Assembly (NCBI RefSeq): GCF_900215375.1
Contig: NZ_OBEF01000012.1
Span: forward strand, 83,276 to 147,275
Direction of reading: 5' to 3'
Length of the DNA: 64,000 nucleotides
Source: Enterobacter sp. CC120223-11
GTDB taxonomy: Bacteria; Pseudomonadota; Gammaproteobacteria; Enterobacterales; Enterobacteriaceae
This document shows positions 48,605 to 57,620 of the stretch, in pieces. The position numbers and the translations under genes were made by a program. The notes under the pieces are model-generated. The model saw nothing but the letters and a program-made list of their open reading frames with translations, ran no database searches and was not told the origin of the DNA. Position 1 is the first letter of the stretch; each line of letters starts with the position of its first letter.

Positions 48605-48958
48605 ATGCGCGTAAAAGTCTGTGCAGGGATCGTCGGTGCCGCTTTAGTACTGGCAGGCTGCAGTTCCAGTAATGAACTGACCGCGGGCGGGCAGAATGTT
48701 CGCTTTGTTGAAGATAAGCCGGGCACTGAATGCCAGCTGGTCGGCACCGCAACGGGCAAGCAGAGCAACTGGCTCTCTGGTCAGCAGGGTGAAGAGGGCG
48801 GTTCAATGCGCGGAGCGGCGAACGCACTGCGCAACCAGGCGGCAGCCATGGGCGGCAACGTGATTTACGGCGTCAGCAGCCCGACTCAGGGAATGCTGTC
48901 CAGCTTCGTTCCGACCGACAGCGAAATGATCGGCCAGGTTTATAAATGCCCGAACTGA
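48605..48958 (+). CDS. yjeI: YjeI lipoprotein, DUF4156
   Basis: A 117-residue lipoprotein with signal MRVKVCAGIVGAALVLAGCS (lipobox LAGC) and the conserved GTATGKQSNWLSGQQGEEGG and NQAAAMGGNVIYGVSSPTQG segments of E. coli YjeI. Ser follows the lipid Cys, which predicts outer-membrane sorting. Function unknown. The start at 48605 was set by the signal peptide and AACGAGGAATAAC upstream. Confidence 0.92.
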   Translation: MRVKVCAGIVGAALVLAGCSSSNELTAGGQNVRFVEDKPGTECQLVGTATGKQSNWLSGQQGEEGGSMRGAANALRNQAAAMGGNVIYGVSSPTQGMLSSFVPTDSEMIGQVYKCPN

Positions 48959-48982
48959 GTGACTTCGCTCGATCGTGATAAT

Positions 48983-49007
48983 GACGCCCTCCATTGTGAG
49001 GGCGTTT
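48983..49007. terminator. Terminator between convergent yjeI and epmB
   Basis: ACGCCCTCCATTGTGAGGGC followed by GTTTT: a stem of seven bases positioned between the two stop codons, usable on both strands. Confidence 0.8.
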
Positions 49008-49029
49008 TGTTATCTGCGGTACACTGACA

Positions 49030-50058
49030 TCAGCTCTGCCGCAGCTGCAAATCCAGCGGCGTTTTGCTCGGCTCGCCGCCAATTTCGCGGGCCAGTTTGG
49101 GAACCATATAGCCTGAAACCAGCGTCAGCAACTCGCGCACAATGGCTCTGGCTTCATCATCGCTCACCATGAAATGCGCCGCGCCCTGCACTTTATCGAG
49201 CACGTGCAGGTAGTAAGGCATCACACCAGCATCAAACAGGGCATTGCTGAGGTTGGCTAACGTCTGCGCATTGTCGTTCACCCCTCGCAGCAGCACGCTC
49301 TGGTTCAGCAGCGTTACGCCAGCCGTTTTCAGTTTGCGCATTGCCTGGCGGAATTCATCATCAATTTCCTGGGCATGATTGATGTGATTCACCAGCAGGA
49401 TTTGCAATGAAGAGCGTGTAAAACGCTCCGTCAGCACATCCGTAATGCGCGCCGGAATAACAATCGGCAGGCGGCTGTGGATACGCAGGCGTTTGATGTG
49501 CGGAATGGCCTCCAGCGCGTCGAGTAGCCAGGTCAATTCATGGTCTTTCGCCATCAGCGGATCACCGCCGGAGAAGATAATCTCATCCAGTTCCGGGTGA
49601 GCGCTGATGTAATCCAGCGCCGCCTGCCAGTTGCGTTTGTTGCCCTGATTATCGGCGTAAGGGAAATGGCGGCGGAAGCAGTAGCGGCAGTTGACCGCAC
49701 AGCCACCTTTCACCAGCAGCAGGGCACGGTTGCGGTATTTGTGCAGCAGGCCGGGCACCACGCTGTGCTGTTCTTCCAGTGGGTCGGTGCTGAAACCGGG
49801 AGCGGCAACAAACTCCTGCTGTGAAGTCAGCACCTGCAGCAGCAAGGGATCGTTCGGGTTGCCTTTCTCCATGCGAGCGGCAAATGCTCTCGGCACGCGC
49901 AGGGGGAATAAACGCTTCGCTTCGCGTCCAGCGGACAAATTTTCATCAGCGTCTACATTTAAGAGACGCAGCAGCTCATCGGGATCGGTGATTACATCGG
50001 CAAGTTGCGATAACCAATCTTCTCTGGATGGGGTGTTTAGGGTTACAATATGCGCCAT
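49030..50058 (-). CDS. epmB: EF-P lysine 2,3-aminomutase EpmB
   Basis: A 342-residue radical SAM enzyme with the cluster motif [15 protein letters not shown] (CxxxCxxC) at ~110-125, [13 protein letters not shown] for SAM binding and a C-terminal PLP Lys region. It converts alpha-lysine to (R)-beta-lysine, which EpmA attaches to EF-P Lys34. It is divergent from efp with only 40 bp between start codons, so the two share a control region. Confidence 0.96.
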   Translation of the reverse strand: MAHIVTLNTPSREDWLSQLADVITDPDELLRLLNVDADENLSAGREAKRLFPLRVPRAFAARMEKGNPNDPLLLQVLTSQQEFVAAPGFSTDPLEEQHSVVPGLLHKYRNRALLLVKGGCAVNCRYCFRRHFPYADNQGNKRNWQAALDYISAHPELDEIIFSGGDPLMAKDHELTWLLDALEAIPHIKRLRIHSRLPIVIPARITDVLTERFTRSSLQILLVNHINHAQEIDDEFRQAMRKLKTAGVTLLNQSVLLRGVNDNAQTLANLSNALFDAGVMPYYLHVLDKVQGAAHFMVSDDEARAIVRELLTLVSGYMVPKLAREIGGEPSKTPLDLQLRQS

Positions 50059-50098
50059 TTTGTGGCTTAGCTACCAGTTAACAAATTTAGAGGGCCTT

Positions 50099-50665
50099 AT
50101 GGCGACTTATTCTAGCAACGATTTCCGTGCCGGTCTTAAAATCATGATGGATGGCGAACCGTACTCGGTTGAAGCCAGCGAGTTCGTAAAACCAGGCAAA
50201 GGCCAGGCGTTCGCACGCGTTAAGCTGCGCCGTCTGCTGACCGGTACTCGCGTTGAGAAAACCTTCAAATCCACCGACTCCGCCGAAGGCGCAGACGTAG
50301 TGGACATGAACCTGACTTACCTCTACAACGACGGTGAGTTCTATCACTTCATGAACAACGAAACCTTCGAGCAGCTGGCTGCCGATGAGAAAGCCGTCGG
50401 CGACAACGCCAAATGGCTGCTGGATCAGGCTGAGTGCATCGTGACCCTGTGGGACGGTCGCCCAATCGCCGTCACCCCACCGAACTTCGTTGAGCTGGAA
50501 ATCGTTGAAACCGATCCAGGCCTGAAAGGCGATACCGCAGGTACCGGCGGCAAGCCAGCGACCCTGAGCACCGGCGCTGTGGTTAAAGTTCCACTGTTCG
50601 TGCAGATTGGCGAAGTGATCAAAGTTGACACCCGCTCTGGCGAATACGTTTCTCGCGTGAAGTAA
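50099..50665 (+). CDS. efp: Elongation factor P
   Basis: A 188-residue factor, the E. coli length, from [20 protein letters not shown] to the end SGEYVSRVK. Lys34 in KPGKGQAF is the residue modified by EpmA/EpmB. It relieves ribosome stalling at polyproline stretches. The reading frame is open for about 136 codons upstream, but the start at 50099 follows homology; the earlier part is antisense to epmB. Confidence 0.98.
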   Translation: MATYSSNDFRAGLKIMMDGEPYSVEASEFVKPGKGQAFARVKLRRLLTGTRVEKTFKSTDSAEGADVVDMNLTYLYNDGEFYHFMNNETFEQLAADEKAVGDNAKWLLDQAECIVTLWDGRPIAVTPPNFVELEIVETDPGLKGDTAGTGGKPATLSTGAVVKVPLFVQIGEVIKVDTRSGEYVSRVK

Positions 50666-50681
50666 TTCATGCTATAAAATT

Positions 50682-50711
50682 CGGCACGGCAATAATGCTG
50701 TGCCGTTTTTT
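50682..50711 (+). terminator. efp terminator
   Basis: CGGCACGGCAATAATGCTGT then GCCGTTTTTT: a six-base stem with T-run just after efp and before ecnA. Confidence 0.85.
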
Positions 50712-50725
50712 CTTTAAGGGCAGGG

Positions 50726-50863
50726 ATGATGAACCGTTTATTCAAACTCTTCTTTGCGCTGCTGTTCAGCAGTGTACTGCTTTCCGGCTGTAATACCTTT
50801 CACGGCTTTGGTCAGGATGTCGAACATCTTGGCAACTCAATCTCCCACGCTGCCAGCAAATAA
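50726..50863 (+). CDS. ecnA: Entericidin A, antidote lipoprotein
   Basis: A 45-residue lipoprotein: MMNRLFKLFFALLFSSVLLS GC signal with lipobox LSGC, then NTFHGFGQDVEHLGNSISHA, which parallels E. coli EcnA. It is the antidote of the entericidin pair. GCAGGGATG precedes the start. Placement between efp and ecnB is the usual one. Confidence 0.92.
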   Translation: MMNRLFKLFFALLFSSVLLSGCNTFHGFGQDVEHLGNSISHAASK

Positions 50864-50969
50864 TTTCCCATCGTCTTAAAAGTCGATCCTTTCCGTCCAT
50901 ACGCGGGGATCTTGTCTATGCTTATGTTGCTACAACACAATTATTCTCTGGCAATAAAAGGATGACATC

Positions 50970-51116
50970 ATGATTAAGAAGACCATTGCTGCGTTTTTTA
51001 CTCTCCTGGTGCTTTCTTCGGCTCTGACTGCCTGTAATACGACGAAGGGTATGGGCGAAGACATTTCCAGTGGGGGTCAGGCTATTTCAGGTGCAGCAAC
51101 CAAAGCCCAGAACTAA
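50970..51116 (+). CDS. ecnB: Entericidin B, toxic lipoprotein
   Basis: A 48-residue lipoprotein: [20 protein letters not shown] with lipobox LTAC, then [20 protein letters not shown], the EcnB signature. In E. coli it promotes lysis in stationary phase and is under sigma-S and osmotic control; ATAAAAGGATGACATC supplies the ribosome-binding site. Separated from ecnA by 106 bp, allowing a separate promoter. Confidence 0.93.
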   Translation: MIKKTIAAFFTLLVLSSALTACNTTKGMGEDISSGGQAISGAATKAQN

Positions 51117-51147
51117 AGCTGTTCGGTACGGCTTGCTGGCCGTACCG

Positions 51148-51729
51148 CTATTCCACGCACTCGGCTGTCGGAATAAAAGGCGAAAAGCGATTTTCAACGT
51201 TGAGCTTCACGCGAATATTACGCTTGTAGGTATAGACTGTTTTCCCCGTAATCTGCATTTCGCTGGCAATGGCTTGATTGCTGGCACCCTCCATCCACAG
51301 CGATAACACTTTTTCTTCCTGACGCGTCAGCAGAGGCGTGGCGGAGCGTGTCGGGTGAATCACGGGGCCGCTGTTTAAGACCGCCATGATGTGACTATCC
51401 AGATCCTCGAGCGAAGCTTTCTTTGCGACCTCCCGCCCGACATTTTTGAACGCCAGTGGCCCACTCTGAAAGCGTATCAGGCGCGAGCGTTGTTCACAGG
51501 TGGCGAGCAGTGCGGGCAGAAAATGTGATTGCTGAATATCGTCCTGAAAGCCGGCGAAATCGGCAATAACCAGATGCGGCATCCAGCTTTCAATGTGGGC
51601 TTTCGCCAGTAACAGGCTGTTCAGATGGGTGACTAAAAACGACGAGGGATCGCCATTGACCTGCTGTAGCCATTTCTCCAGCCCGAGGCGGGTAAAGCAA
51701 CAGCGATCAATAATCAGGATTTTATACAT
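51148..51729 (-). CDS. ecnR: Entericidin locus regulator, LuxR family
   Basis: A 193-residue protein convergent with ecnB. It starts MYKILIIDRCCFTRLGLEKW and ends in a LuxR helix-turn-helix (LTRQEEKVLSLWMEGASNQA, KTVYTYKRNIRVKL). In Citrobacter freundii the EcnR regulator is found beside ecnAB; E. coli lacks it. A paralogue lies in this window at 17499-18098. Confidence 0.85.
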   Translation of the reverse strand: MYKILIIDRCCFTRLGLEKWLQQVNGDPSSFLVTHLNSLLLAKAHIESWMPHLVIADFAGFQDDIQQSHFLPALLATCEQRSRLIRFQSGPLAFKNVGREVAKKASLEDLDSHIMAVLNSGPVIHPTRSATPLLTRQEEKVLSLWMEGASNQAIASEMQITGKTVYTYKRNIRVKLNVENRFSPFIPTAECVE

Positions 51730-51922
51730 GCCGGGTCGATGAGTACTTCATAGTTGTGGGGCAAGACGCCATGAAGCCATCATAGAGAAGGTTACCTGCG
51801 GATAAAAAGGCGATCTCCGCAGTTAAATGCGCCTAATTCACCCTATCAGCGTAGAAAAGTGACTTAATCTAAATTTCTTGCATCCCCGAGGCGGGAAGCT
51901 AGAATAGAGTCTCTTCATCACC

Positions 51923-51970
51923 TTGTGGGACGACCCGCAAGCGTATCTCAAAAGCCGGGGACGACCCCAA
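51923..51970 (+). promoter_or_regulatory. Guanidine-II riboswitch (mini-ykkC)
   Basis: Two hairpins each carry the invariant ACGR loop: TTGTGGGACGACCCGCAA (51923-51940) and CCGGGGACGACCCC (51955-51968), separated by about 15 bases. The second abuts the ribosome-binding site ACGGAGTC of gdx. This is the mini-ykkC structure that binds guanidinium and turns on guanidine exporters. Confidence 0.93.
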
Positions 51971-51983
51971 TACGGAGTCAAAA

Positions 51984-52301
51984 ATGTCCTGGTTAATTCT
52001 GGTGGTTGCCGGTCTTCTTGAAGTGGTCTGGGCTGTCGGCCTGAAATACACCCATGGTTTTACGCGCCTCGTACCGAGCGTGATTACGGCGACGGCAATG
52101 ATAGCCAGCATCGCGCTGCTGTCATGGGCGATGAAAACGCTGCCGGTCGGTACGGCCTACGCTATCTGGACCGGTATCGGTGCAGTCGGTGCCGCCATCA
52201 CCGGTATTCTGCTGCTGGGCGAATCCGCCAGCGCAGCGCGAATTTTTAGCCTCGCGCTGATTGTCTGCGGCATTATCGGCCTGAAGCTCAGCGCTCACTG
52301 A
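51984..52301 (+). CDS. gdx: Guanidinium exporter, SMR family
   Basis: A 105-residue small multidrug-resistance protein with four helices: [20 protein letters not shown] with the essential Glu13, [36 protein letters not shown] and the terminal [10 protein letters not shown]. It is Gdx (formerly SugE), which exports guanidinium in exchange for protons. Regulation by the riboswitch just upstream fits. Its stop overlaps the blc stop by seven bases, tail to tail. Confidence 0.96.
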   Translation: MSWLILVVAGLLEVVWAVGLKYTHGFTRLVPSVITATAMIASIALLSWAMKTLPVGTAYAIWTGIGAVGAAITGILLLGESASAARIFSLALIVCGIIGLKLSAH

Positions 52302-52828
52302 TAGGTCTGGTTCACCCAAATCAGCTTCTGCACGGGGAAACCCTGCCGGGTCGCGATGTCCAGCATCTGCTGCTTCATTTCCGGGGAGATGGTTGGCGTG
52401 CGGGCGAGGATCCACAAGTAGTCGCGATCCGGCCCGCAGACCAGCGCGTGGCGGTACTCTTTATCGACCGCCATGACGTTATAGCCACCGTAGAACGGGC
52501 CGAAGAACGAAACTTTCAGCGCGGCCCTGTCGGGCGATCCTGTGAAATAAGCCACACCGTCGGTCTTCTGCCACATCCCGCGGTCGGGATTCCAGCCCTT
52601 ATTCAGCACGTTGATGCCCCCGTCGCTGCGCGAGCTGTAGGTGGCGGTGACTTTCTCCAGGCCGCTTTCAAAATTGTGGTCCAGGCGGGCAATTTCATAC
52701 CAGGTGCCGAGGTAACGATTGGCATCAAAAGGGGAAACGACGGTGACGCCGGACGGCGGCACAGGATTACTACAGGCAACAACCAAAAACGCAGCAGCAA
52801 CAGTCGCAATGATGGGCAGCAGACGCAT
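52295..52828 (-). CDS. blc: Outer-membrane lipocalin Blc
   Basis: A 177-residue bacterial lipocalin with lipoprotein signal [20 protein letters not shown] and the lipocalin signatures [16 protein letters not shown] and YNPDRG-like [10 protein letters not shown], plus [14 protein letters not shown]. In E. coli it is made in stationary phase and binds lysophospholipids. The start at 52828 follows homology. It lies 101 bp after frdD, where ampC would be expected first. Confidence 0.95.
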   Translation of the reverse strand: MRLLPIIATVAAAFLVVACSNPVPPSGVTVVSPFDANRYLGTWYEIARLDHNFESGLEKVTATYSSRSDGGINVLNKGWNPDRGMWQKTDGVAYFTGSPDRAALKVSFFGPFYGGYNVMAVDKEYRHALVCGPDRDYLWILARTPTISPEMKQQMLDIATRQGFPVQKLIWVNQTYQ

Positions 52829-52900
52829 GGCAATGTCCTTGCAGGATTTTTTGTAAGTGTAGAACCGTGCGAGAAAAATGTGCGGGCCGCGGAAATAAAT

Positions 52901-52922
52901 ATGCCCGGCGTGTGCCGGGCAT
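52901..52922 (-). terminator. frd operon terminator
   Basis: ATGCCCGGCGTGTGCCGGGC continuing AT: a nine-base stem eight bases past the frdD stop, with a T-rich tail on the minus strand. In E. coli the equivalent hairpin attenuates ampC; here the next gene is blc. Confidence 0.8.
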
Positions 52923-52929
52923 CTCAGGT

Positions 52930-53289
52930 TTAGATGAAAATCACCCCAACCAGCGTGATAACGGTCAGGATAGCTGCCAGGCCGTAGAACACCCATTTGC
53001 CGTTCGGCACATGGATTTTCAGATCGTGCATAGCGTGGTGGATACGGTGCAGGCCGCACCACAGCGGCAGGACGATCATCAGGAACAGGAACGCGCGGCC
53101 AATAAAGCTCTGGGCAAAGGCCAGCACGCGCTCGTAGCTGAAGGCATCATGCGGTGCCAGGCCAAGCGGCAGTAGCACGCCGACCAGCAGCACCATCACT
53201 GGCGCAATAATCGCGCCCCACATGCCGCCTGCGCCAAACAGGCCCCAGAAGACGGGTTCATCTGAACGTTTTGGATTTGGATTGATCAT
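52930..53289 (-). CDS. frdD: Fumarate reductase subunit D
   Basis: A 119-residue membrane anchor with three helices, [20 protein letters not shown] onward, and the conserved [20 protein letters not shown]. With FrdC it binds menaquinol and holds FrdAB to the membrane. The start at 53289 follows homology. Last gene of the frd operon. Confidence 0.96.
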   Translation of the reverse strand: MINPNPKRSDEPVFWGLFGAGGMWGAIIAPVMVLLVGVLLPLGLAPHDAFSYERVLAFAQSFIGRAFLFLMIVLPLWCGLHRIHHAMHDLKIHVPNGKWVFYGLAAILTVITLVGVIFI

Positions 53290-53299
53290 CTCGGTCTCC

Positions 53300-53695
53300 T
53301 TACCAGAACAGTGCGACAAACAGGATAACCAGGGTGGCCAAAATCGTCACCGCCCACAGCGCCTTGATAACCGGCTCTGGCCCCATTTTTTCGCCTTTTA
53401 CAATCACGTTTGCCGCTTTTGGTGCCAGTTCGAACCAGGTTTTGGTGTGCAGCAGCGCGGCAGCGAGCGTGATGAGATTGAGGATCACCACGATCGGGTT
53501 TTGCAGAAAGCCGACGTACCCGGCCCAGGATTCAGCGCCGTGCTTCAGCGCGAACAGGCCATAAATCAATACGATGCTGAACCAGACCGTGGGCACCGCC
53601 GTCCCTTCACGAATCATGTAGAAACGGTAGAAGGGCAGTTTTTTCCACCACGTGGAGGTCATTGGCTGCACGTAGGGTTTGCGTTTTGTCGTCAT
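53300..53695 (-). CDS. frdC: Fumarate reductase subunit C
   Basis: A 131-residue membrane anchor: [40 protein letters not shown] and [20 protein letters not shown] are all conserved with E. coli FrdC. It contributes to the quinone sites. Ten-base gap to frdD and to frdB. Confidence 0.97.
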   Translation of the reverse strand: MTTKRKPYVQPMTSTWWKKLPFYRFYMIREGTAVPTVWFSIVLIYGLFALKHGAESWAGYVGFLQNPIVVILNLITLAAALLHTKTWFELAPKAANVIVKGEKMGPEPVIKALWAVTILATLVILFVALFW

Positions 53696-53705
53696 GATGC
53701 ACTCC

Positions 53706-54440
53706 TTAGCGTGGTTTCAGGGTCGCAATAAGAAAGTCCTTCGAGCTTTCCACTTTGCCCTGCTGAATGGCGGCGGCCGGGTCGACGTGCTTCGGACAGA
53801 CTTCCGAGCAGTAGCCGACAAAGGTACAGCTCCAGACGCCATTCTTGCCGTTCAGTTGCGCCATGCGCTCCTTTTTGCCGTGGTCGCGGCTGTCTTCGTT
53901 GTAGCGATGCGCCAGGGTTATGGCTGCCGGGCCAATAAATTCCTTATTGAGGCCAAACTGCGGGCAGGCGGCGTAGCACAGGCCACAGTTGATGCAGCCG
54001 GAGAACTGATGGTACTTCGCCATCTGCGCAGGCGTCTGCGTGTTCGGACCCTGATCCGGCGTGCGCGGGTTGCCGATAATATACGGCTTAATCGCTTCCA
54101 GACTTTCGATAAAGTGGGTCATGTCGACCACCAGATCGCGCTCAATCGGGAAGTTAGCGAGCGCCTCAACTTTCAGGCCGTTCTCGTACTCGCGCAGGAA
54201 GGTTTTACAGGCGAGCTTCGGCACCTTGTTGACCATCATGCCGCAGGAGCCGCAGATGGCCATGCGGCAGGACCAGCGGTAGCTCAGGTCCGACGCAAGG
54301 TTATCTTTGATATAGCCGAGCGCGTCCAGCAGCGACGTTTGCTCATCGTAAGGGACTTCATAAAACGCGCTGTGCGGGGCCGTGTCCACTTCCGGGTTGT
54401 AGCGCACGATCTCGACTTTCAGGTTTTTCATCTCAGCCAT
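53706..54440 (-). CDS. frdB: Fumarate reductase iron-sulfur subunit
   Basis: A 244-residue subunit from [20 protein letters not shown]. It has the [2Fe-2S] cysteines in [13 protein letters not shown] and LAC, and the [4Fe-4S]/[3Fe-4S] ligands in [13 protein letters not shown] and [16 protein letters not shown]. It passes electrons from menaquinol sites to FrdA. The start at 54440 overlaps frdA by eight bases. Confidence 0.97.
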   Translation of the reverse strand: MAEMKNLKVEIVRYNPEVDTAPHSAFYEVPYDEQTSLLDALGYIKDNLASDLSYRWSCRMAICGSCGMMVNKVPKLACKTFLREYENGLKVEALANFPIERDLVVDMTHFIESLEAIKPYIIGNPRTPDQGPNTQTPAQMAKYHQFSGCINCGLCYAACPQFGLNKEFIGPAAITLAHRYNEDSRDHGKKERMAQLNGKNGVWSCTFVGYCSEVCPKHVDPAAAIQQGKVESSKDFLIATLKPR

Positions 54441-56223
54441 GGGTCGTCTCCTTCTTCTCGGCTGTTTCCGCTTCGGCACCGTACACGCGTTTTGCCGGCG
54501 GCAGCGTGGTGATTTTCACGTCGCTGTAGTCAAGACGCGTGGTGCCATCGGCGTCGCGGAACGCCAGCGTGTGCTTGAGGAAGTTAACGTCATCGCGCTC
54601 GGTGCAGCCTTCGTCGAGACGCTGGTGTGCGCCGCGAGACTCTTTACGCGCAAGGGCAGAATGCGCCATACACTCGGCGACGTTCAGGCCGTGGCCCAGT
54701 TCGATGGTGTACAGCAGATCGGTGTTGAAGACGCTGGAGGTGTCGGTGATGCGCACGCGCTTGAAGCGTTCCTGCAATTCCGCCAGCTTGTCGACGGTTT
54801 TCTGCATCAGCTCCGGCGTACGGTAAATGCCGCAGCCTTCTTCCATCGACATACCCATTTCGTCACGGATCTTCGCCCAGTTTTCGTTGCCTTCCTGGTT
54901 CACCAGTGCCTTCAGGCGTTTTTCGACATCGGCGACCTGGGCATCCAGCGCGGCGCCGTTGGCTTCGCCGACCGTTGACGCACGCTCCATGGCGCGTTCA
55001 CCCGCCATGCGACCGAAGACAACGAGCTCAGCCAGCGAGTTGGAACCCAGGCGGTTCGCTCCGTGCAGGCCGACAGAGGAGCATTCGCCGACGGCAAACA
55101 GCCCCTTGATGCGGCTCTCACACTGCTGATCGGTTTCAATCCCGCCCATGGTGTAGTGCGCGGTTGGACGGACCGGAATCGGCTCTTTGACCGGGTCCAC
55201 GCCGACGTAGGCTTTCGCCAGTTCACAGATGAACGGCAAACGCTCGAGCAGCTTTTTCTCGCCCAGATGACGCAGGTCGAGGTACACCACATCGCCGCGC
55301 GGCGTGGGGATGGTGTTGCCTTTGCGCCACTCGTGCCAGAAAGCCTGCGAGACTTTGTCGCGTGGGCCAAGCTCCATGTATTTGTTTTTCGGCTCGCCGA
55401 GCGGGGTTTCCGGGCCCATGCCGTAGTCCTGCAGATAGCGGTAGCCGTCTTTGTTGACCAGAATGCCGCCTTCGCCGCGGCAGCCTTCGGTCATCAGGAT
55501 GCCGGAACCTGGCAGACCGGTTGGGTGATACTGGACGAATTCCATATCGCGCAGCGGTACGCCGTGGCTCAGCGCCATGCCCATACCGTCGCCGGTAACG
55601 ATGCCGCCGTTGGTGTTATAGCGATACACGCGGCCCGCGCCGCCGGTCGCCATGACCACCGCGTTGGCGCGGATCTGGATAAGTTCGCCTTCCATCATAT
55701 TCATCGCCACCAGGCCGCGGGCCTGGCCGTCGTCCACCAGAATGTCGAGGACGAAATGTTCGTCAAAGCGCTGAATTTGCGGGAACTGCAGGGAAGTCTG
55801 GAAGAGGGTGTGCAGCATATGGAAGCCGGTTTTGTCCGCGGCAAACCAGGTACGTTCGATTTTCATTCCGCCGAAGCGGCGCACGTTCACGGAACCGTCT
55901 TCGCGGCGGCTCCATGGGCATCCCCATTGCTCAAGCTGGGTCATTTCTGTCGGGCAGTGGTGGACGAAGTAGTCCACGACGTCCTGCTCGCAGAGCCAGT
56001 CACCCCCGGCAACGGTATCGTGAAAATGGTACTCAAAGCTGTCATGATCCTGTGCGACCGCCGCTGAACCGCCTTCTGCGGCAACGGTATGGCTACGCAT
56101 GGGATAGACTTTTGAAATCAGTGCGATTTTGGCATTGGGATTGGCCTGTGCTGCGGCAATGGCAGCCCGTAATCCCGCCCCGCCAGCGCCTATAACGGCC
56201 AGATCGGCATGAAAGGTTTGCAC
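54433..56223 (-). CDS. frdA: Fumarate reductase flavoprotein subunit
   Basis: A 596-residue flavoprotein: dinucleotide motif [20 protein letters not shown], covalent-FAD His in [10 protein letters not shown], substrate loop [20 protein letters not shown] and [20 protein letters not shown]. It reduces fumarate to succinate in anaerobic respiration and starts the frdABCD operon. An FNR-type site and -10 are found upstream. AGGAATGTC lies before the ATG. Confidence 0.98.
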   Translation of the reverse strand: MQTFHADLAVIGAGGAGLRAAIAAAQANPNAKIALISKVYPMRSHTVAAEGGSAAVAQDHDSFEYHFHDTVAGGDWLCEQDVVDYFVHHCPTEMTQLEQWGCPWSRREDGSVNVRRFGGMKIERTWFAADKTGFHMLHTLFQTSLQFPQIQRFDEHFVLDILVDDGQARGLVAMNMMEGELIQIRANAVVMATGGAGRVYRYNTNGGIVTGDGMGMALSHGVPLRDMEFVQYHPTGLPGSGILMTEGCRGEGGILVNKDGYRYLQDYGMGPETPLGEPKNKYMELGPRDKVSQAFWHEWRKGNTIPTPRGDVVYLDLRHLGEKKLLERLPFICELAKAYVGVDPVKEPIPVRPTAHYTMGGIETDQQCESRIKGLFAVGECSSVGLHGANRLGSNSLAELVVFGRMAGERAMERASTVGEANGAALDAQVADVEKRLKALVNQEGNENWAKIRDEMGMSMEEGCGIYRTPELMQKTVDKLAELQERFKRVRITDTSSVFNTDLLYTIELGHGLNVAECMAHSALARKESRGAHQRLDEGCTERDDVNFLKHTLAFRDADGTTRLDYSDVKITTLPPAKRVYGAEAETAEKKETTHG

Positions 56224-56335
56224 GACATTCCTCCAGAATTGTTGTTATTTCATCACCCGCCTGACTAAAGGTAGTTCACCGGGTTGGGGTGAGGGGTGAC
56301 GAAAGCGTTTTCCACTGCTCCTTTATGGGTATCGC

Positions 56336-56376
56336 AGTATAGCCTTATGATCTGGGGGGAAATTTGACGCGTTCGA
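56336..56376 (-). promoter_or_regulatory. frdA promoter with FNR-type site
   Basis: On the minus strand ATCGAACGCGTCAAAT (56377-56362) resembles the FNR site at the E. coli frd promoter (same TCGAN..GTCAA form), and TATACT (56341-56336) is the -10. The spacing puts the site near -41, typical for FNR activation. Confidence 0.65.
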
Positions 56377-56537
56377 TTTTTTTGCTGATCCGTCTGCGCA
56401 TTTATCATCGAAATTGATGGACTGCGTCACGGAATTGGCTTTCCCCCGGAAACGGCGGATTTTGCCGGGCAAAATTTGTCTCGTGCTGCGCTTGCGGGTA
56501 GACTTCGGGCCTTTGTTTGTATTCGGAGAGAGTTACC

Positions 56538-57515
56538 ATGAGCGAAACGGCCACCTGGCAGCCGAGCGCCTCCATCCCCAACCTGTTAAAACGCGCGGCC
56601 ATTATGGCGGAGATCCGCCGCTTCTTTACCGACCGCGGCGTGCTGGAGGTGGAAACGCCGTGCATGAGTCAGGCGACGGTCACCGATATTCATCTGGTGC
56701 CGTTTGAGACGCGTTTTGTCGGCCCGGGCCACTCTCAGGGAATCAATCTCTACATGATGACCAGCCCCGAATACCATATGAAACGGCTGCTCGCCGCAGG
56801 CTGTGGTCCGGTATTCCAGCTGTGCAGAAGCTTCCGTAACGAAGAGATGGGGCGTCACCACAACCCGGAATTCACCATGCTGGAGTGGTATCGCCCGCAC
56901 TACGACATGTATCGCCTGATCAACGAAGTGGATGATTTGCTGCAGCAGGTGCTCGAGTGCCAGCCCGCGGAAAGCCTCTCTTATCAGCAGGCGTTCCAGC
57001 GCCATCTGGAAATCGATCCACTGTCAGCGGATAAAACACTGCTGCGCGAAGCGGCGGCGAAGCTCGATCTCAGCAACATTGCCGATACCGAAGAAGATCG
57101 CGACACCCTGCTGCAGATGCTGTTCGCGTTTGGCGTGGAGCCGCACATCGGCAAAGATCGCCCGACCTTCGTCTATCACTTCCCGGCAAGTCAGGCATCT
57201 TTGGCGCAGATCAGCACTGAAGATCACCGTGTCGCGGAGCGTTTCGAGGTTTATTACAAAGGCATGGAGCTGGCGAACGGTTTCCACGAACTGACCGATG
57301 CCCGCGAGCAGCAGCAGCGCTTTGAGCAGGACAACCGCAAGCGCGCCGCCCGTGATTTACCGCAGCAGCCGATTGACGTGAATCTTCTTGAAGCCCTGAA
57401 GGCAGGTTTGCCGGATTGCTCCGGCGTGGCGTTGGGTGTGGATCGCCTGGTCATGCTGGCGCTGGGCGCAGAGCAAATAAGTGACGTGATTGCCTTCACG
57501 GTCGATCGGGCCTAG
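56538..57515 (+). CDS. epmA: EF-P--(R)-beta-lysine ligase EpmA
   Basis: A 325-residue class II LysRS paralogue lacking the anticodon domain: [40 protein letters not shown] (motif 2) and [16 protein letters not shown] (motif 3). It activates (R)-beta-lysine and attaches it to EF-P. Start at 56538 follows GGAGAGAGTTACC. Divergent from frdA; followed by an intrinsic terminator. Confidence 0.97.
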   Translation: MSETATWQPSASIPNLLKRAAIMAEIRRFFTDRGVLEVETPCMSQATVTDIHLVPFETRFVGPGHSQGINLYMMTSPEYHMKRLLAAGCGPVFQLCRSFRNEEMGRHHNPEFTMLEWYRPHYDMYRLINEVDDLLQQVLECQPAESLSYQQAFQRHLEIDPLSADKTLLREAAAKLDLSNIADTEEDRDTLLQMLFAFGVEPHIGKDRPTFVYHFPASQASLAQISTEDHRVAERFEVYYKGMELANGFHELTDAREQQQRFEQDNRKRAARDLPQQPIDVNLLEALKAGLPDCSGVALGVDRLVMLALGAEQISDVIAFTVDRA

Positions 57516-57524
57516 GTAAACTGC

Positions 57525-57550
57525 AAAAACCCTCATCAAGAGGGTTTTTT
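57525..57550. terminator. epmA terminator
   Basis: AAAAACCCTCATCAAGAGGG then TTTTTT: short stem with T-run on both strands, nine bases after epmA. Confidence 0.85.
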
Positions 57551-57559
57551 AGTATTTTC

Positions 57560-57595
57560 ACCCCTCGCCCTGTGGGAGAGGGGCTGGGGGAGAGA
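57560..57595. repeat. CCCTC/GAGGG palindrome before mscM end
   Basis: CCCCTCGCCCTGTGGGAGAG followed by GGGCTGGGGGAGAGAG is a diverged, single member of the palindrome family, between convergent epmA and mscM. Confidence 0.65.
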
Positions 57596-57620
57596 GCATC
57601 AGGCCGCACTCCCCTGAATA

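Noticed and set aside
55063..56067. 334-codon plus-strand frame antisense to frdA
   Set aside because: frdA is unambiguous. The antisense frame arises from GC-rich codon usage and has no homology that I recognise.
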